This document shows positions 25,879 to 35,815 of a stretch of 64,000 bases of DNA, one piece after another. Source of the stretch: Rhodovarius lipocyclicus (GTDB taxonomy: Bacteria; Pseudomonadota; Alphaproteobacteria; Acetobacterales; Acetobacteraceae); contig NZ_JAAABL010000012.1 of the NCBI RefSeq assembly GCF_009900765.1, positions 19,546 through 83,545 on the forward strand, given 5' to 3'. Position numbers and translations under genes: made by a program. The notes beneath the pieces are model-generated. The model did no database searches. It saw nothing but the letters and a program-made list of their open reading frames with translations, and was not told the DNA's origin. The stretch's first letter is position 1. Each line of letters opens with the position of its first letter.

Positions 25879-26943
25879 TCAGACCCGCGCCAGCACCGGG
25901 TAGTCGTTGTAGCCGGTGGCGCCCGCCGCATAGATCGTTTCGGCCACCAGCGGGTTCAGGGGCGCGTGCTCGCGGAAGCGCTCCACCAGGTCGGGGTTGG
26001 CGATGAACAGCCGCCCGAAGGAGACGGCATCGGCCTCGCCATCGGCCACCAGCCGCTCCGCGACCTCCTGGGTCAGGTTCTCGTTGGCGATGTAGGCGCC
26101 CTTGAACACGCGGCGCACATCGGTGCCGATCCGCCCCTTGCCCGCCGACACATCCTCACGCGCGAAGATGAAGGCGATGCCGCGGGCGTTCAGCTGTTCC
26201 GCCACATAGGTGAACAGGGCGCGCGGGTCGCTGTCCGCCACGTCGTGGGAGCTGGACATCAGGTTCAGGTGCACGCCCACGCGGTCCGCCGGCCAGACGC
26301 CCAGCAGCGCGTCCACGGTCTCCAGCAGGAAGCGGGCGCGGTTCTCGATGCTGCCGCCATAGCGGTCGGTGCGCTTGTTCGAGCCCTCATGCAGGAACTG
26401 GTCGAACAGGTAGCCATTGGCGGCATGGACCTCCACGCAGTCGAAGCCGGCCTCCTTCGCGTTCTGGGCGCCCTTCACGAAATCCTGGACGATGCCCGGG
26501 ATCTCCTCCGTCTCCAGCGCGCGGGGCACCTCGTAATCCGTCTTGGGGCGCAGCACGCTGACCTGGCCACGGATGGCGATCGCGCTGGGGGCCACCGGCA
26601 GCTTGCCATCCAGGTAGCTGGAATGAGAGACGCGGCCCACATGCCACAGCTGGGCGCAGATCAGCCCGCCCGCCTCATGCACGGCCTTGGTCACGGTCTT
26701 CCAGCCCGCCACCTGCTCCGCCGACCACAGGCCCGGCGTGTTCGGATAGCCCACGCCCATGGGCGTGACGGAGGTCGCCTCGGTCAGGATCAGCCCCGCC
26801 GTGGCGCGGGCGGCGTAGTGCTCGGCCTGGAGCGCGCCGGGCACGCGGCCCTCATAGGCACGCATGCGCGTCAGCGGCGCCATCACGATGCGGTTGGCGA
26901 GGGTGAGCGCGCCGATCTTCACGGGGTCGAACAGGCTGGGCAT
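25879..26943 (-). CDS. nemA: Old-yellow-enzyme family ene-reductase (NemA type)
   Basis: Encodes 354 residues with a TIM-barrel FMN oxidoreductase pattern: 'LANRIVMAPLTRMRAYEGRV' at the start, 'QLWHVGRVSH' near residue 100, the active-site 'HAANGYLFDQFLHEGSN' near 180, and 'GGSIENRARFLLE' following. NemA-type enzymes reduce activated C=C bonds or nitro compounds with NAD(P)H. It converges with the LysR gene, 9 bases apart. The close link to a nitrilase hints at use of an unsaturated nitrile or its acid, but that is only inferred. Confidence 0.85.
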   Translation of the reverse strand: MPSLFDPVKIGALTLANRIVMAPLTRMRAYEGRVPGALQAEHYAARATAGLILTEATSVTPMGVGYPNTPGLWSAEQVAGWKTVTKAVHEAGGLICAQLWHVGRVSHSSYLDGKLPVAPSAIAIRGQVSVLRPKTDYEVPRALETEEIPGIVQDFVKGAQNAKEAGFDCVEVHAANGYLFDQFLHEGSNKRTDRYGGSIENRARFLLETVDALLGVWPADRVGVHLNLMSSSHDVADSDPRALFTYVAEQLNARGIAFIFAREDVSAGKGRIGTDVRRVFKGAYIANENLTQEVAERLVADGEADAVSFGRLFIANPDLVERFREHAPLNPLVAETIYAAGATGYNDYPVLARV

Positions 26944-27171
26944 CGGAAAATCCTTCGGATGGGGCGGTCGTTACGACCATGATGCGGTGCACATGGGGCG
27001 GTTATGCCAGTTGAAAAGGACATGCCTCACGCCCTTGGGCTCACACCCTTGGCCCGCTTTGCCCGCATGCTGAGCAGAAACCGCCCGCCGGCGCCAGACA
27101 CCCCGCCCCGCCCGGCTTGTCCGCACAGGCGCCCCCCGCCACCCTGCCGCGCCGAAACCGAGGGGGGTTCC

Positions 27172-28473
27172 ATGACCGACAGGCAGATGCATCTGGGCGT
27201 GTTCGTGCTGGGCACCGGCAACCATATCGCCGGCTGGCGCATGCCCGGCGCCTATGACAGCTTCCAGTCCCTGCCGGTGGTGCAGCACATCGCCCGCATC
27301 GCCGAACGCGGCCTGTTCGACCTGCTGTTCCTGGGCGACGGGCTGGCGGCGGGGGTGAACGACCATCCCTCCTTCACCGCGCGCCTCGAACCCATCACCA
27401 TGCTGGCGGCACTCGCCGCCACCACCACCCATCTGGGCCTCGGCGCCACCTCCTCCACCACCTACAACGAGCCCTTCAACGTGGCGCGGCAATTCGCCTC
27501 GCTGGACCATCTCAGCGGCGGGCGGGCGGCCTGGAATGCCGTCACCTCCTCCTCGCCCAAGGCCGCCCCCAATTTCGGCCGCAACCACCCGCCGCATGAG
27601 GCGCGCTATCGCGTGGCGGAGGAATTCGTCGATGTGGTGCTCGGCCTGTGGGATTGCTGGGAGGACGGCGCCATCGTCGCCGAGCGCGACACCGGCCGCT
27701 ACATCGACGGCAGCAAGGTCCATACCCTCGACCATGTGGGCGAGTTCTTCCAGGTGAAGGGGCCGCTCAATGTCAGCCGCTCCCCGCAGGGGCGGCCGAT
27801 CGTGCTGCAGGCCGGGTCCTCCGAGCCCGGGCAGAACCTGGCCGCGCGCACCGCCGATGTGGTGTTTTCCGTCGTGCAGGATTTTTCCGAGGCCCAGGCG
27901 GCCTATGCCTCGCTGAAATCCCGCATGCCGGGCTTCGGCCGCCGGCCGGAGGAGATCGCGGTGCTGCCCGGCGTCATGCCCATCCTGGGCCGCACGCGGC
28001 AGGAGGCGCGGGACGTGCTGGAGCAGTTGCAGTCCTTCGTCACCTCCACCAACGCGGCCAGCATGCTGTCCAACCGGCTGGGCATGGATGTCTCGGGCTT
28101 TCCGATGGATGAGCTGGTGCCGGACCTGCCCTTGCCCGACACCTCGCACGGCTTCGCCAAGGCCATGCTCTCCAAGGCGCGGCGGGAGAACATGACCTGG
28201 CGCGACCTGCACAACCTGACCGGGGCCGCACGCGGGCATTGGGTGATCGCGGGCACGGCCAGCGATATCGCGGACACCCTGCAGGAATGGTTCGAAGGCG
28301 GGGCCGCGGACGGGTTCAACATCCTGCCAGCCTGGTTCCCCGGCGCCTTCGACGGCTTCGTGGATGAGGTGGTGCCGGAACTGCAACGGCGCGGGCTGTT
28401 CCGGAAGCAATACACGGCGACGACGCTGCGCGGCCATCTAGGGCTGGATGTGCCGAAGAACCGGTTCGGGTAG
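27172..28473 (+). CDS. LLM-class flavin-dependent monooxygenase (NtaA/SnaA/DszA group)
   Basis: Encodes 433 residues from the ATG at 27172 after GAGGGGGG. It begins 'MHLGVFVLGTGNHIAGWR' and shows 'GLFDLLFLGDG', 'FNVARQFASLDHLSGGRAAW' with 'NAVTSS', and 'LQAGSSEPGQNLAARTADVV', the core motifs of the FMNH2-dependent nitrilotriacetate/pristinamycin/dibenzothiophene-sulfone monooxygenase group. It uses reduced flavin from a separate reductase, none of which is encoded nearby. Likely substrates are N- or S-containing organics. It stands alone between divergent and downstream units. Confidence 0.85.
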   Translation: MTDRQMHLGVFVLGTGNHIAGWRMPGAYDSFQSLPVVQHIARIAERGLFDLLFLGDGLAAGVNDHPSFTARLEPITMLAALAATTTHLGLGATSSTTYNEPFNVARQFASLDHLSGGRAAWNAVTSSSPKAAPNFGRNHPPHEARYRVAEEFVDVVLGLWDCWEDGAIVAERDTGRYIDGSKVHTLDHVGEFFQVKGPLNVSRSPQGRPIVLQAGSSEPGQNLAARTADVVFSVVQDFSEAQAAYASLKSRMPGFGRRPEEIAVLPGVMPILGRTRQEARDVLEQLQSFVTSTNAASMLSNRLGMDVSGFPMDELVPDLPLPDTSHGFAKAMLSKARRENMTWRDLHNLTGAARGHWVIAGTASDIADTLQEWFEGGAADGFNILPAWFPGAFDGFVDEVVPELQRRGLFRKQYTATTLRGHLGLDVPKNRFG

Positions 28474-28660
28474 CCATCCGAGGGGCGGCGCCCCTGCTGG
28501 CGGGACAGCCTCGCTGCGCATCCCACGGGCATTCCGCCCCCAGATGCGCCGCCTCTGGGCATCCCCTACCCCGCGCCCGGTTTTCCCATGCCCGTACCTG
28601 CTTGCCGCTGTCCGACACTGCCCGTTCACTTCCCCCGACAATTCTCCGGGGAGATGAGTG

Positions 28661-30265
28661 ATGGGTTTCCGCCGCTTGCGGGCCGCCGTGCTGGCCACCG
28701 CCCTTGCCGCCCTGCCTGGCGCCATAGCGCCCGCCATCACACCCGCTTGGGCCCAGGCGCCGCAGCGCCCGCTGGTGTGGGGCGACAGCCTGCCCGCCAC
28801 GCTCGACCCCCACGCCATCTTCGACGTGCCCAGCCAGTTCGTGCTGCTGAACGTGTATGACGGGCTCTACCGCTATCAGAACAACCCGCCGCAGCTGGTG
28901 CCCTGGCTGGCCGAAAGCCACACCACCAGCGCGGACGGGCTGAACTGGGAATTCACCCTGCGGCAGGGCATCAAGTTCCAGGATGGCAGCGACATGACTG
29001 CGGAGGATGTCGTCTATTCCTTCCGCCGCCTGCTGACGATGAACCGCGCGCCGGCCGCCGCCTTCTCCCCCGTGCTGCGGCCGGAGAACGTGACGGCCAC
29101 CGGCCCGCGCACGGTGCGCTTCGTGCTGTCGCGCGCCTATGCGCCCTTCCTGTCGGCCATGCCGCTGGTGGCCATCGTGAACCCGCGCGTGCTGGCCCAG
29201 CACACGGTGAACGATGACTGGGGCGCCGCCTGGCTGGCCGCGAACACCGCGGGCTCGGGTGCCTATCGCATCGACCCCGCGACCTATCAGGCGCGCGTCT
29301 CGATGGATCTGTCGCGCTTCCCCGGGCATTTCCTGGGCTGGTCGCACAACCCCCGCCCGATCGAGCAGGTGCGCTCCCGCCCCGTGATGGAAACCTCCAC
29401 CCGCGTGCTGGCGCTGCTGCGCGGCGAGATCGACGCCACCGACAGCTACCTGCCGACCGACCAGGTGGAGCGCGTGGAGCGCAACAACCGCACCCGGGTC
29501 GCGCGCGATGAGAGCATGCGCGTGTTCACCATCCGCATGAACAACCGCAAGCCGCCCTTCGACAACCGCGACGCGCGGCTGTGCTTCGCCCATGCCTTCA
29601 ACTACGAGGGCTTCAACAACACCATTCTGCGCGGCCTCGTGGTGCGCAATGGCGGGCCGAACCCCAACAACCTGTGGGGCAACCCGTCGGACCTGCAGCC
29701 CTACACCTATGACCTGAACCTGGCGCGCCAGCATTGCGACCGGGCGCGGGCCGCGGGCGCGCCGCTGGACCGCGAGGTCGAGATCCATGTCCAGAACGAG
29801 CTGGAGCAGACGGTGCAGGCCGCCCAGATGTTCCAGGCCGACCTGCGCCGGGTGGGCATCAACCTGCGCATCGTGCCCAACACCTGGGCCGGCATCACGG
29901 GTGCGACGGGCCGGGCCGAAAGCACGCCGGACATGTGGGTGCATTGGGTTTCCACCTATTTCGTCGATCCCGAGAACTGGATCGGCCAGATGTATGACAG
30001 CCAGTTCCACGGCACCTGGAAGGCCAGTTCCTGGTATTCCAACCCGGAGGTGGACACGCTGCTGCGCCAGGCGCGCTCCAGCCTGGACCGGCCGGAGCGC
30101 GAGCGCCTGTACCAGCAGGCCACGCGGCTAGTGGTGGCCGACAGCCCGGATATCTGGGTGTACAACACGCTGAACCTGCGCGGCCTGTCGCGCCGAGTGC
30201 AGGGCTATCAGTTCTCCCCCGTGGGTTCGGGCGGCGAGATGCGGCTGATGTCGCTGGCGAACTGA
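28661..30265 (+). CDS. ABC transporter substrate-binding protein, family 5
   Basis: Encodes 534 residues with a Sec-type signal peptide (hydrophobic stretch to 'PAWAQA'). Typical family-5 marks: 'LPATLDPHAIFDVPSQFVLL', 'LAESHTTSADGLNWEFTLRQ' and 'GIKFQDGSDMTAEDVVYSFR'. GGGGAG precedes the ATG. It heads a seven-gene operon with two permeases, two ATPases and the two hydantoinase/oxoprolinase subunits, so the ligand may be a hydantoin-, oxoproline- or cyclic-amide-like compound, or a peptide delivering it. Confidence 0.9.
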   Translation: MGFRRLRAAVLATALAALPGAIAPAITPAWAQAPQRPLVWGDSLPATLDPHAIFDVPSQFVLLNVYDGLYRYQNNPPQLVPWLAESHTTSADGLNWEFTLRQGIKFQDGSDMTAEDVVYSFRRLLTMNRAPAAAFSPVLRPENVTATGPRTVRFVLSRAYAPFLSAMPLVAIVNPRVLAQHTVNDDWGAAWLAANTAGSGAYRIDPATYQARVSMDLSRFPGHFLGWSHNPRPIEQVRSRPVMETSTRVLALLRGEIDATDSYLPTDQVERVERNNRTRVARDESMRVFTIRMNNRKPPFDNRDARLCFAHAFNYEGFNNTILRGLVVRNGGPNPNNLWGNPSDLQPYTYDLNLARQHCDRARAAGAPLDREVEIHVQNELEQTVQAAQMFQADLRRVGINLRIVPNTWAGITGATGRAESTPDMWVHWVSTYFVDPENWIGQMYDSQFHGTWKASSWYSNPEVDTLLRQARSSLDRPERERLYQQATRLVVADSPDIWVYNTLNLRGLSRRVQGYQFSPVGSGGEMRLMSLAN

Positions 30266-31279
30266 ATGGCCTTCTATATCGCCCGCCGGCTGCTGCTGGC
30301 GCTGCCGGCGCTGCTGGGGCTGGTCTTCCTCACCTTCGTGCTGTCGCGCGTCATCCCCGGTGACCCGGCGGCGACGCTGGCGGGCGACGCCGCCACCCCG
30401 GCCCAGCTGGCCGAGATCCGCGCGCAATACGGCCTGGACCGCCCCATCCTGGAACAGGCCGTCATCCATGTGCGGCAGGTGCTGACGGGCGATTTCGGGC
30501 GCAGCGTGTTCTCCGGCCGCCCGGTGGCGGAGGAGATCGCCCAGCGCCTGCCGGCCACGCTGGAACTCACCTTCGCGGCGCTGCTGCTGTCCACCCTGCT
30601 CGGCGTGCCGCTGGGGCTGGTGGCGGCGCTGAACCATAATGGGCCGGTGGACCATCTGGTGCGGGTGCTCTCGGTCGGCGGGCTCGCCATGGCCTCCTTC
30701 TGGCTGGCGATCATGCTGCAGCTGTTCTTTTCCATGGAGCTCGACATCCTGCCGCTGCGCGGGCGGGTGGATGTGGAGATCGGCATGCCGCCGCTGCGCA
30801 CGGGCCTCGTGCTGCTGGACAGCCTGCTGGCCGGGCGGGGCGACATCTTCGTGGATGGCGCGCTGCATCTGGTGCTGCCGGCGGTGACATTGTGCCTGCC
30901 GGGGCTGGCCACCATCGCGCGCTTCACGCGATCTGGCGTGCTGGAGACGTTGCAAAAGGATTTCGTGCTGTACGCGCGGGCCGCCGGATACGGGCGGGTG
31001 CGGCTGGCCGCGATCTATGTGCTGCGCAACGCGGTGAACATGGTGGTGACGCAGATCGGCCTGCTGTTCGGCGCGCTGATCTCGGGCGCCGTGGCGGTGG
31101 AGGCGATCTTCGACTGGCCGGGCCTCGGCACCTATGCCGTGCAGGCCATCCTGTCGGCCGACTACAAGGCGCTGCTGGCGGTCACGCTGGTGGTGGGCGT
31201 GGTCTATGCGGTGGTGAATGTGCTGGTGGACGTCGCCCAGGCCCTGATCGACCCCCGCGTGGCGGAGGACGCCCGGTGA
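30266..31279 (+). CDS. ABC transporter permease, DppB type
   Basis: Encodes 337 residues; its ATG immediately follows the stop of the binding-protein gene. The first helix is 'LLLALPALLGLVFLTFVL', followed by the family loop 'SRVIPGDPAATLAG'. The cytoplasmic loop 'DFVLYARAAGYGRVRLAAIY' contacts the ATPases. About six membrane helices. First channel subunit of the importer linked to the hydantoinase genes. Confidence 0.9.
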   Translation: MAFYIARRLLLALPALLGLVFLTFVLSRVIPGDPAATLAGDAATPAQLAEIRAQYGLDRPILEQAVIHVRQVLTGDFGRSVFSGRPVAEEIAQRLPATLELTFAALLLSTLLGVPLGLVAALNHNGPVDHLVRVLSVGGLAMASFWLAIMLQLFFSMELDILPLRGRVDVEIGMPPLRTGLVLLDSLLAGRGDIFVDGALHLVLPAVTLCLPGLATIARFTRSGVLETLQKDFVLYARAAGYGRVRLAAIYVLRNAVNMVVTQIGLLFGALISGAVAVEAIFDWPGLGTYAVQAILSADYKALLAVTLVVGVVYAVVNVLVDVAQALIDPRVAEDAR

Positions 31280-32118
31280 CCGCCCTGCGCCATATCTTCC
31301 GCGACCCCGTGGCGGCTTTCGGGCTGCTGGTGGTGCTGTTCGCCGTCTTCGTGGCGATCTTCGCGCCCTGGCTCGCGCCCTATCCGGACGACGCCTTCGA
31401 AAGCCATCTGTTGCAGCGCCTGCGCCCGCCCTCGATGGAATTCCCCTTCGGCACGGACAATCTGGGGCGCGACATCCTCTCGCGCGTCATTCTGGGCACG
31501 CGCAACGCGCTGGTGGTGGCGGTGTCGGTGGTGCTGGCCTCCATGCTGATCGGCGTGCCGCTGGGCCTGGCGGCCGGCTGGAAGGAAGGCTGGATGTCGG
31601 AGGTGCTGATGCGCGTCACCGACGTGTTCCTGGCCGTGCCGCAACTAATCCTGGCGCTCGCGCTGGGGCAGTTGATCGCGCCGGGCATCGGGGCCGCGAT
31701 GGTGGCGCTCGCGCTGACCTACTGGCCGTTCTTCGCGCGCACGGTCTTCGCCGAGACGCGGCGCCTGCGCGGCGCGCTGTTCGTGGATGCGCTGGCGGGC
31801 ATCGGCGCCAGCCCCGCGCGCATCCTGTTCCTGCATGTGCTGCCCAACGCGGCCCCCGCCATCCTGGTGCGGGCCACGATCGGCATGGGCTTCACCATCC
31901 TGACCGCGGCGATCCTGGGCTTCCTGGGCGTGGGGGCGGCCCCGCCCTCGCCCGATTGGGGGCTGGCGGTGTCCGAGGCCCGGCAGCACCTGCCCGAGGC
32001 CTGGTGGTTCCCGACCTTCCCGGGCCTGGCCATCCTGCTGCTGGTGCTGGGCTTCAACCTGCTGGGCGACGGGCTGCGCGACGCGGCCGACCCGCGCCTA
32101 CGGCGTTCGCGCCGATGA
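31276..32118 (+). CDS. ABC transporter permease, DppC type
   Basis: Encodes 280 residues from a GTG at 31276 that overlaps the upstream stop (GTGA), indicating translational coupling. It starts 'ALRHIFRDPVAAFGLLVVLF', then has the class motif 'FGTDNLGRDILSRVILGTRN' and the EAA loop ('DALAGIGASPARILFLHVLP'). Second channel subunit of the same importer. The next gene again overlaps its stop by four bases. Confidence 0.9.
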   Translation: MTALRHIFRDPVAAFGLLVVLFAVFVAIFAPWLAPYPDDAFESHLLQRLRPPSMEFPFGTDNLGRDILSRVILGTRNALVVAVSVVLASMLIGVPLGLAAGWKEGWMSEVLMRVTDVFLAVPQLILALALGQLIAPGIGAAMVALALTYWPFFARTVFAETRRLRGALFVDALAGIGASPARILFLHVLPNAAPAILVRATIGMGFTILTAAILGFLGVGAAPPSPDWGLAVSEARQHLPEAWWFPTFPGLAILLLVLGFNLLGDGLRDAADPRLRRSRR

Positions 32119-33086
32119 GCATCCCCGTGTTGCAGGTCCAGGGGCTGGATGTGGAGCTGCGCTCCGAGCGCGGGGTCGCGCGCATCCTGCAGGATGTCAC
32201 CTTCACCATCCCGCGCGGCGGCACGGTGGGCATCGTGGGGGAAAGCGGCTGCGGCAAGTCCACCTTGCTGCGCGCCGTGCTCGGCATCCTGCCCAAGGGG
32301 GCCGAGACCCCGCGCGGCGCCATCCTGTTCGATGGGCAGGACATCCTGACCGACCACGCGGCCTCCGCGCGCGGGCGCATCGGCTTCGTGCCGCAGGACC
32401 CGTATCTGTCGCTGAACCCGGTCTTCCGCGCCGGCGACCAGATCCTGGAGATCATGCGCCGCCACGCCCCCGGCAGCCGCGCCGACCACAAGCGCAAGAT
32501 CGTCGAACTGTTCCGCGCCGTGCAGCTGCCCGACCCGGAGGGGGCGCTGCGCAAATATCCGCATCAGTTCTCGGGCGGGCAGCGGCAGCGGCTGCTGATC
32601 GCGGCGGCCCTCGCCTGCGACCCGGCCTTGGTGGTGGCGGACGAGCCCACCACCGCGCTGGACGTGACCACGCAGCGGGAAATCCTGGCCCTGCTGCGCC
32701 GCCTGGTGGCCGAGCGCGGCCTGTCCCTGCTGTTCGTCACCCATGATTTCGGCGTGCTGGCCTCGGTCTGCCAGGAGGTGACGGTGCTCTATGCCGGGCG
32801 CGTGGCCGAGAGCGGGCCGGTGCGCGCGGTGCTGGACACGCCGCGCCACCCTTACACGCGCATGCTGCTGGCCTGCCACCCGGACCGCGCGGCGGACCTC
32901 GCGGGCATTCCCGGCACCGTGCCGGCCGCCACCGCCCAGCCTTCCGGCTGCCGCTTCCACCCGCGCTGCCCGCTGGCACAGCCTTCCTGCGCCGCCGCCG
33001 CCCCGCCCATGCAGGCGCTGGGCGAGGGCCGCGCCGTCGCCTGCCCCTGGTACGAGACGCCCTTGCCGGAGACCGCCCTTGCCTGA
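32115..33086 (+). CDS. ABC transporter ATPase, DppD type
   Basis: Encodes 323 residues. Walker A 'GESGCGKS' lies at residues 42-49, signature 'SGGQRQ' near 150, Walker B '[11 protein letters not shown]' near 175 and a switch His in 'FVTHDFG'. The C-terminal ~60 residues contain the oligopeptide-importer extension with Cys ('CRFHPRCPLAQPSC'), which in relatives binds an iron-sulfur cluster or stabilises the dimer. ATG overlaps the permease stop (ATGA). It pairs with the next ATPase. Confidence 0.9.
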   Translation: MSIPVLQVQGLDVELRSERGVARILQDVTFTIPRGGTVGIVGESGCGKSTLLRAVLGILPKGAETPRGAILFDGQDILTDHAASARGRIGFVPQDPYLSLNPVFRAGDQILEIMRRHAPGSRADHKRKIVELFRAVQLPDPEGALRKYPHQFSGGQRQRLLIAAALACDPALVVADEPTTALDVTTQREILALLRRLVAERGLSLLFVTHDFGVLASVCQEVTVLYAGRVAESGPVRAVLDTPRHPYTRMLLACHPDRAADLAGIPGTVPAATAQPSGCRFHPRCPLAQPSCAAAAPPMQALGEGRAVACPWYETPLPETALA

Positions 33087-34044
33087 AATTCTCGGCGCCA
33101 GCGGGCTATCGGTGGAGTTGGGGGCGCGGCGCGGGCTGCTGCGCCACCGCCCCGGCGTGCGCGCGGTGGATGGGGTGGAGCTGTCGGTGCGGGAGGGCGA
33201 GACCTTCGGCATCGTGGGCGAGAGCGGCTGCGGCAAGACCACGCTGGCGCGCGCCCTGCTCGGCCTGCAACGCGAGAGCGGCGGCGAGATCAGGCTGGAA
33301 GGGCGCAGCGTCTCGGGCCTCGCGCCGCGTGAGGCCCGGCGCGTGCGGGAAGCCGTGCAGTATGTCCACCAGGACCCCGGCGCCGCGCTCGACCCCTGGT
33401 GGCGCGTGGGCGCCACCTTGGCGGAGGGCCTGTCCATCCACGGCATCCCGGGCCGCGCGGAGCAGCAGGCGCGCATCGCCGAGACCCTGGCCGCCGTGGG
33501 CCTCGACCCCGCCCTGGCCGAGCGCTACCCGCATGAGCTCTCGGGCGGGCAGCAGCGGCGGGTGGGGCTGGCGCGCATCCTGCTGCTGCGGCCCAAGGTG
33601 GTGATCCTGGACGAACCCACGGCGGGGCTGGACCTGTCGGTGCAGGCGGCGGTGCTGCGGCTGCTGCGGGATCTGCGGGCGCGCTTCGGCCTGACCTACA
33701 TCTTCATCAGCCACGACCTGTCGGTGGTGCGGCGCGTGTGCGACCGGGTGGCGGTGATGTATCTGGGCCGGGTGGTGGAACAGGGCCCGGCCGAAACCCT
33801 GTTCGCCGCGCCCGGCCACCCCTACACCCGCGCCCTGCTGGCCGCCGCCCCGCGCCTGGATGGCACGCAGACCGGCCCCGCCCTGCCGGGCGACCCGCCC
33901 AGCCTGCGCGCCGTGCCCAGCGGCTGCCGCTTCCATCCCCGCTGCGGCCTGGCCACGCCGGATTGCGCCGCGCGCGACCCGGCGCTGGAGGATGCCGCCC
34001 CCGGCCACCGGATCGCCTGCCTCCGCTGGCGCGACGCCGCCTGA
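33079..34044 (+). CDS. ABC transporter ATPase, DppF type (TTG start)
   Basis: Encodes 321 residues read from a TTG at 33079, with GGAG at good distance upstream and an 8-base overlap with the preceding gene. Frames further 5' overlap that gene heavily and look like shadow sequence. Walker A 'GESGCGKT' is at residues 48-55, then 'SGGQQRR', 'VILDEPTAGLD' and 'FISHDLSVVRRVCD'. The tail has the same Cys-bearing extension ('GCRFHPRCGLATPDC'). Second motor subunit of the importer. Confidence 0.9.
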   Translation: MPEILGASGLSVELGARRGLLRHRPGVRAVDGVELSVREGETFGIVGESGCGKTTLARALLGLQRESGGEIRLEGRSVSGLAPREARRVREAVQYVHQDPGAALDPWWRVGATLAEGLSIHGIPGRAEQQARIAETLAAVGLDPALAERYPHELSGGQQRRVGLARILLLRPKVVILDEPTAGLDLSVQAAVLRLLRDLRARFGLTYIFISHDLSVVRRVCDRVAVMYLGRVVEQGPAETLFAAPGHPYTRALLAAAPRLDGTQTGPALPGDPPSLRAVPSGCRFHPRCGLATPDCAARDPALEDAAPGHRIACLRWRDAA

Positions 34045-34054
34045 AAGCCCGCCC

Positions 34055-35815
34055 ATGACCAGTTGCGATCCCGTCACGCTCGAAATCATCCGCGGCGCCG
34101 CGCGCGCCGCCCAGGCGGAAATGGAGGCGCTGCTGGAACGCACCGCCATGTCCGCCTTCATCCGCGAAAAGAAGGATTTCTACACCGCCCTGTTCGATGC
34201 GAGCGGCGCCATGGCCGTCGGCAGCGACCTGCCGATCTTCGGCGATATCGTGGCCCCGGTGGCCGAGCGCTTCCCGATCGAGACGATGCGGGAGGGCGAC
34301 CTGTACTGGTACAATGACTGCTACGGCAGCCGGGGCGCTGTCTCCCATTCCAACGACCAGGTGTTCCTGGCCCCGGCCTTCCACGATGGCGTGCGCGTGG
34401 GCTTCGTGATGGGCTGGGCGCATTTCTCCGATATCGGCGGGCTGCGGCCGGGCTCGCTCAGCCCCGACGCGACGGACCATTTCCAGGAAGGCATCATCAT
34501 CCCGCCCTCGCGCCTGATGCGCGGCGGCGAGACCAATGAGGATCTGCTGCGCACCTTCTGGCGCAACAGCCGCTTCCCGACGCAATCCCAGGGCGACACG
34601 CGGGCGCTGATGGCCGCCGTGCGCCTCGGCGAGAAGCGCCTGTCCGAGATGGCAGGCCGCTTCGGCCCGGCGGTGCTGGCCGACGCCTTCCACCAGCTGC
34701 TCGCCCGCACCGAGCAGACGGTGCGCGAGAAGCTGAAGGAGATCTTCCCCGTCGGCACCACGCGCTTCGCGGATGCCATCGACACGGACGGCCAGGGCAA
34801 CGGCCCCTTCACCATGCGCCTCGCGCTGACCCGCACGCCGGATGACCGCTTCATCTTCGACGCCACCGAGACCGACGACCAGGCGCCGGGCCCGGTGAAC
34901 CTGCTGATGCACCCGGATGTGCCGGGCATGGCGCTGGGCCTGTATGTGCTGCAAGGCACCACCGGCCAGGTGCTGAACGCCGGCGGCCCGCGCGCGATCG
35001 ACGAGGTGCGCCTGCGCGAGGGCTCCCTGCTGATGCCGCGCGCGCCCGCGCCGCTCGGCCTGCGGGGGCTGACCATGATGCGGCTGCTGGCCGCGCTGCA
35101 CGGGCTGGTGGCGGTGGCGCGGCAGGGCCAGGCGCCGGCCGCCCATTCCGCCTATGTGGTCATCACGCTGCGCGGCTCGGCCGGGGGCAAGCGCTTCCTG
35201 ATGAGCGACGGCATCGGCGTGGGCTATGGCGCGCGGCCCTTCGCCGATGGCACGGATGCCGTCTATTTCGTGGCGCAGGAAAACTACCCGGCGGAGTTCA
35301 TGGAGCTCACCTATCCGGTGCGGCTGCGCGGCTTCGGGCTGAACACGGATTCCAGCGGCCCCGGGCGCTATCGCGGCGGCTGCGGCGTGGTGCGGGAGTT
35401 CGAGGTGCTGGCCGATGAGGCCATGCTGGCCGTGCGCATCGACAGCGTGAAGAACCCGCCCTGGGGCGTGGCGGGCGGGATGAATGGCGGCTCCGGCCGG
35501 GCCGTCGTGAACCCTGGCCTGCCGGGCGAGCGCGTGCTGGAACCGCTTTCGGACGGCACCATTTTGCGCAAGGGCGACATCTTCCGCATCGAGACCGGGG
35601 GCGGGGGCGGCTGGGGCCATCCCTTCGACCGCCCGGCCGAAACCGTGCTGCGCGATGTGCAGGGCGGCTTCATCAGCGCCGCCTGCGCCGCGCGCGATTA
35701 TGGCGTGGTGATCCGGGACGGCGCGCTGGATGCGCCCGCCACCGAGGCCCGCCGCGCCAACCGCCCCGCCACCGCCCTGTTCCATCGCCAGGAGTACCGC
35801 GATGCAGTCGCGTAG
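34055..35815 (+). CDS. hyuB: Hydantoinase B/oxoprolinase family subunit
   Basis: Encodes 586 residues. It begins 'DPVTLEIIRGAARAAQAEME' and continues 'LLERTAMSAFIREKKDFYTA', the standard start of HyuB-type subunits. Conserved blocks 'NDCYGSRGAVSHSNDQVFLA' and 'SSGPGRYRGGCGV' and a glycine-rich C-terminus ('GGGGGWG') follow. Together with HyuA it makes an ATP-dependent amidohydrolase opening five-membered cyclic amides (N-methylhydantoin, 5-oxoproline) or a carboxylase-like complex. It lies 10 bases after the ABC ATPase gene, and its end overlaps hyuA by 14 bases. Confidence 0.85.
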   Translation: MTSCDPVTLEIIRGAARAAQAEMEALLERTAMSAFIREKKDFYTALFDASGAMAVGSDLPIFGDIVAPVAERFPIETMREGDLYWYNDCYGSRGAVSHSNDQVFLAPAFHDGVRVGFVMGWAHFSDIGGLRPGSLSPDATDHFQEGIIIPPSRLMRGGETNEDLLRTFWRNSRFPTQSQGDTRALMAAVRLGEKRLSEMAGRFGPAVLADAFHQLLARTEQTVREKLKEIFPVGTTRFADAIDTDGQGNGPFTMRLALTRTPDDRFIFDATETDDQAPGPVNLLMHPDVPGMALGLYVLQGTTGQVLNAGGPRAIDEVRLREGSLLMPRAPAPLGLRGLTMMRLLAALHGLVAVARQGQAPAAHSAYVVITLRGSAGGKRFLMSDGIGVGYGARPFADGTDAVYFVAQENYPAEFMELTYPVRLRGFGLNTDSSGPGRYRGGCGVVREFEVLADEAMLAVRIDSVKNPPWGVAGGMNGGSGRAVVNPGLPGERVLEPLSDGTILRKGDIFRIETGGGGGWGHPFDRPAETVLRDVQGGFISAACAARDYGVVIRDGALDAPATEARRANRPATALFHRQEYRDAVA

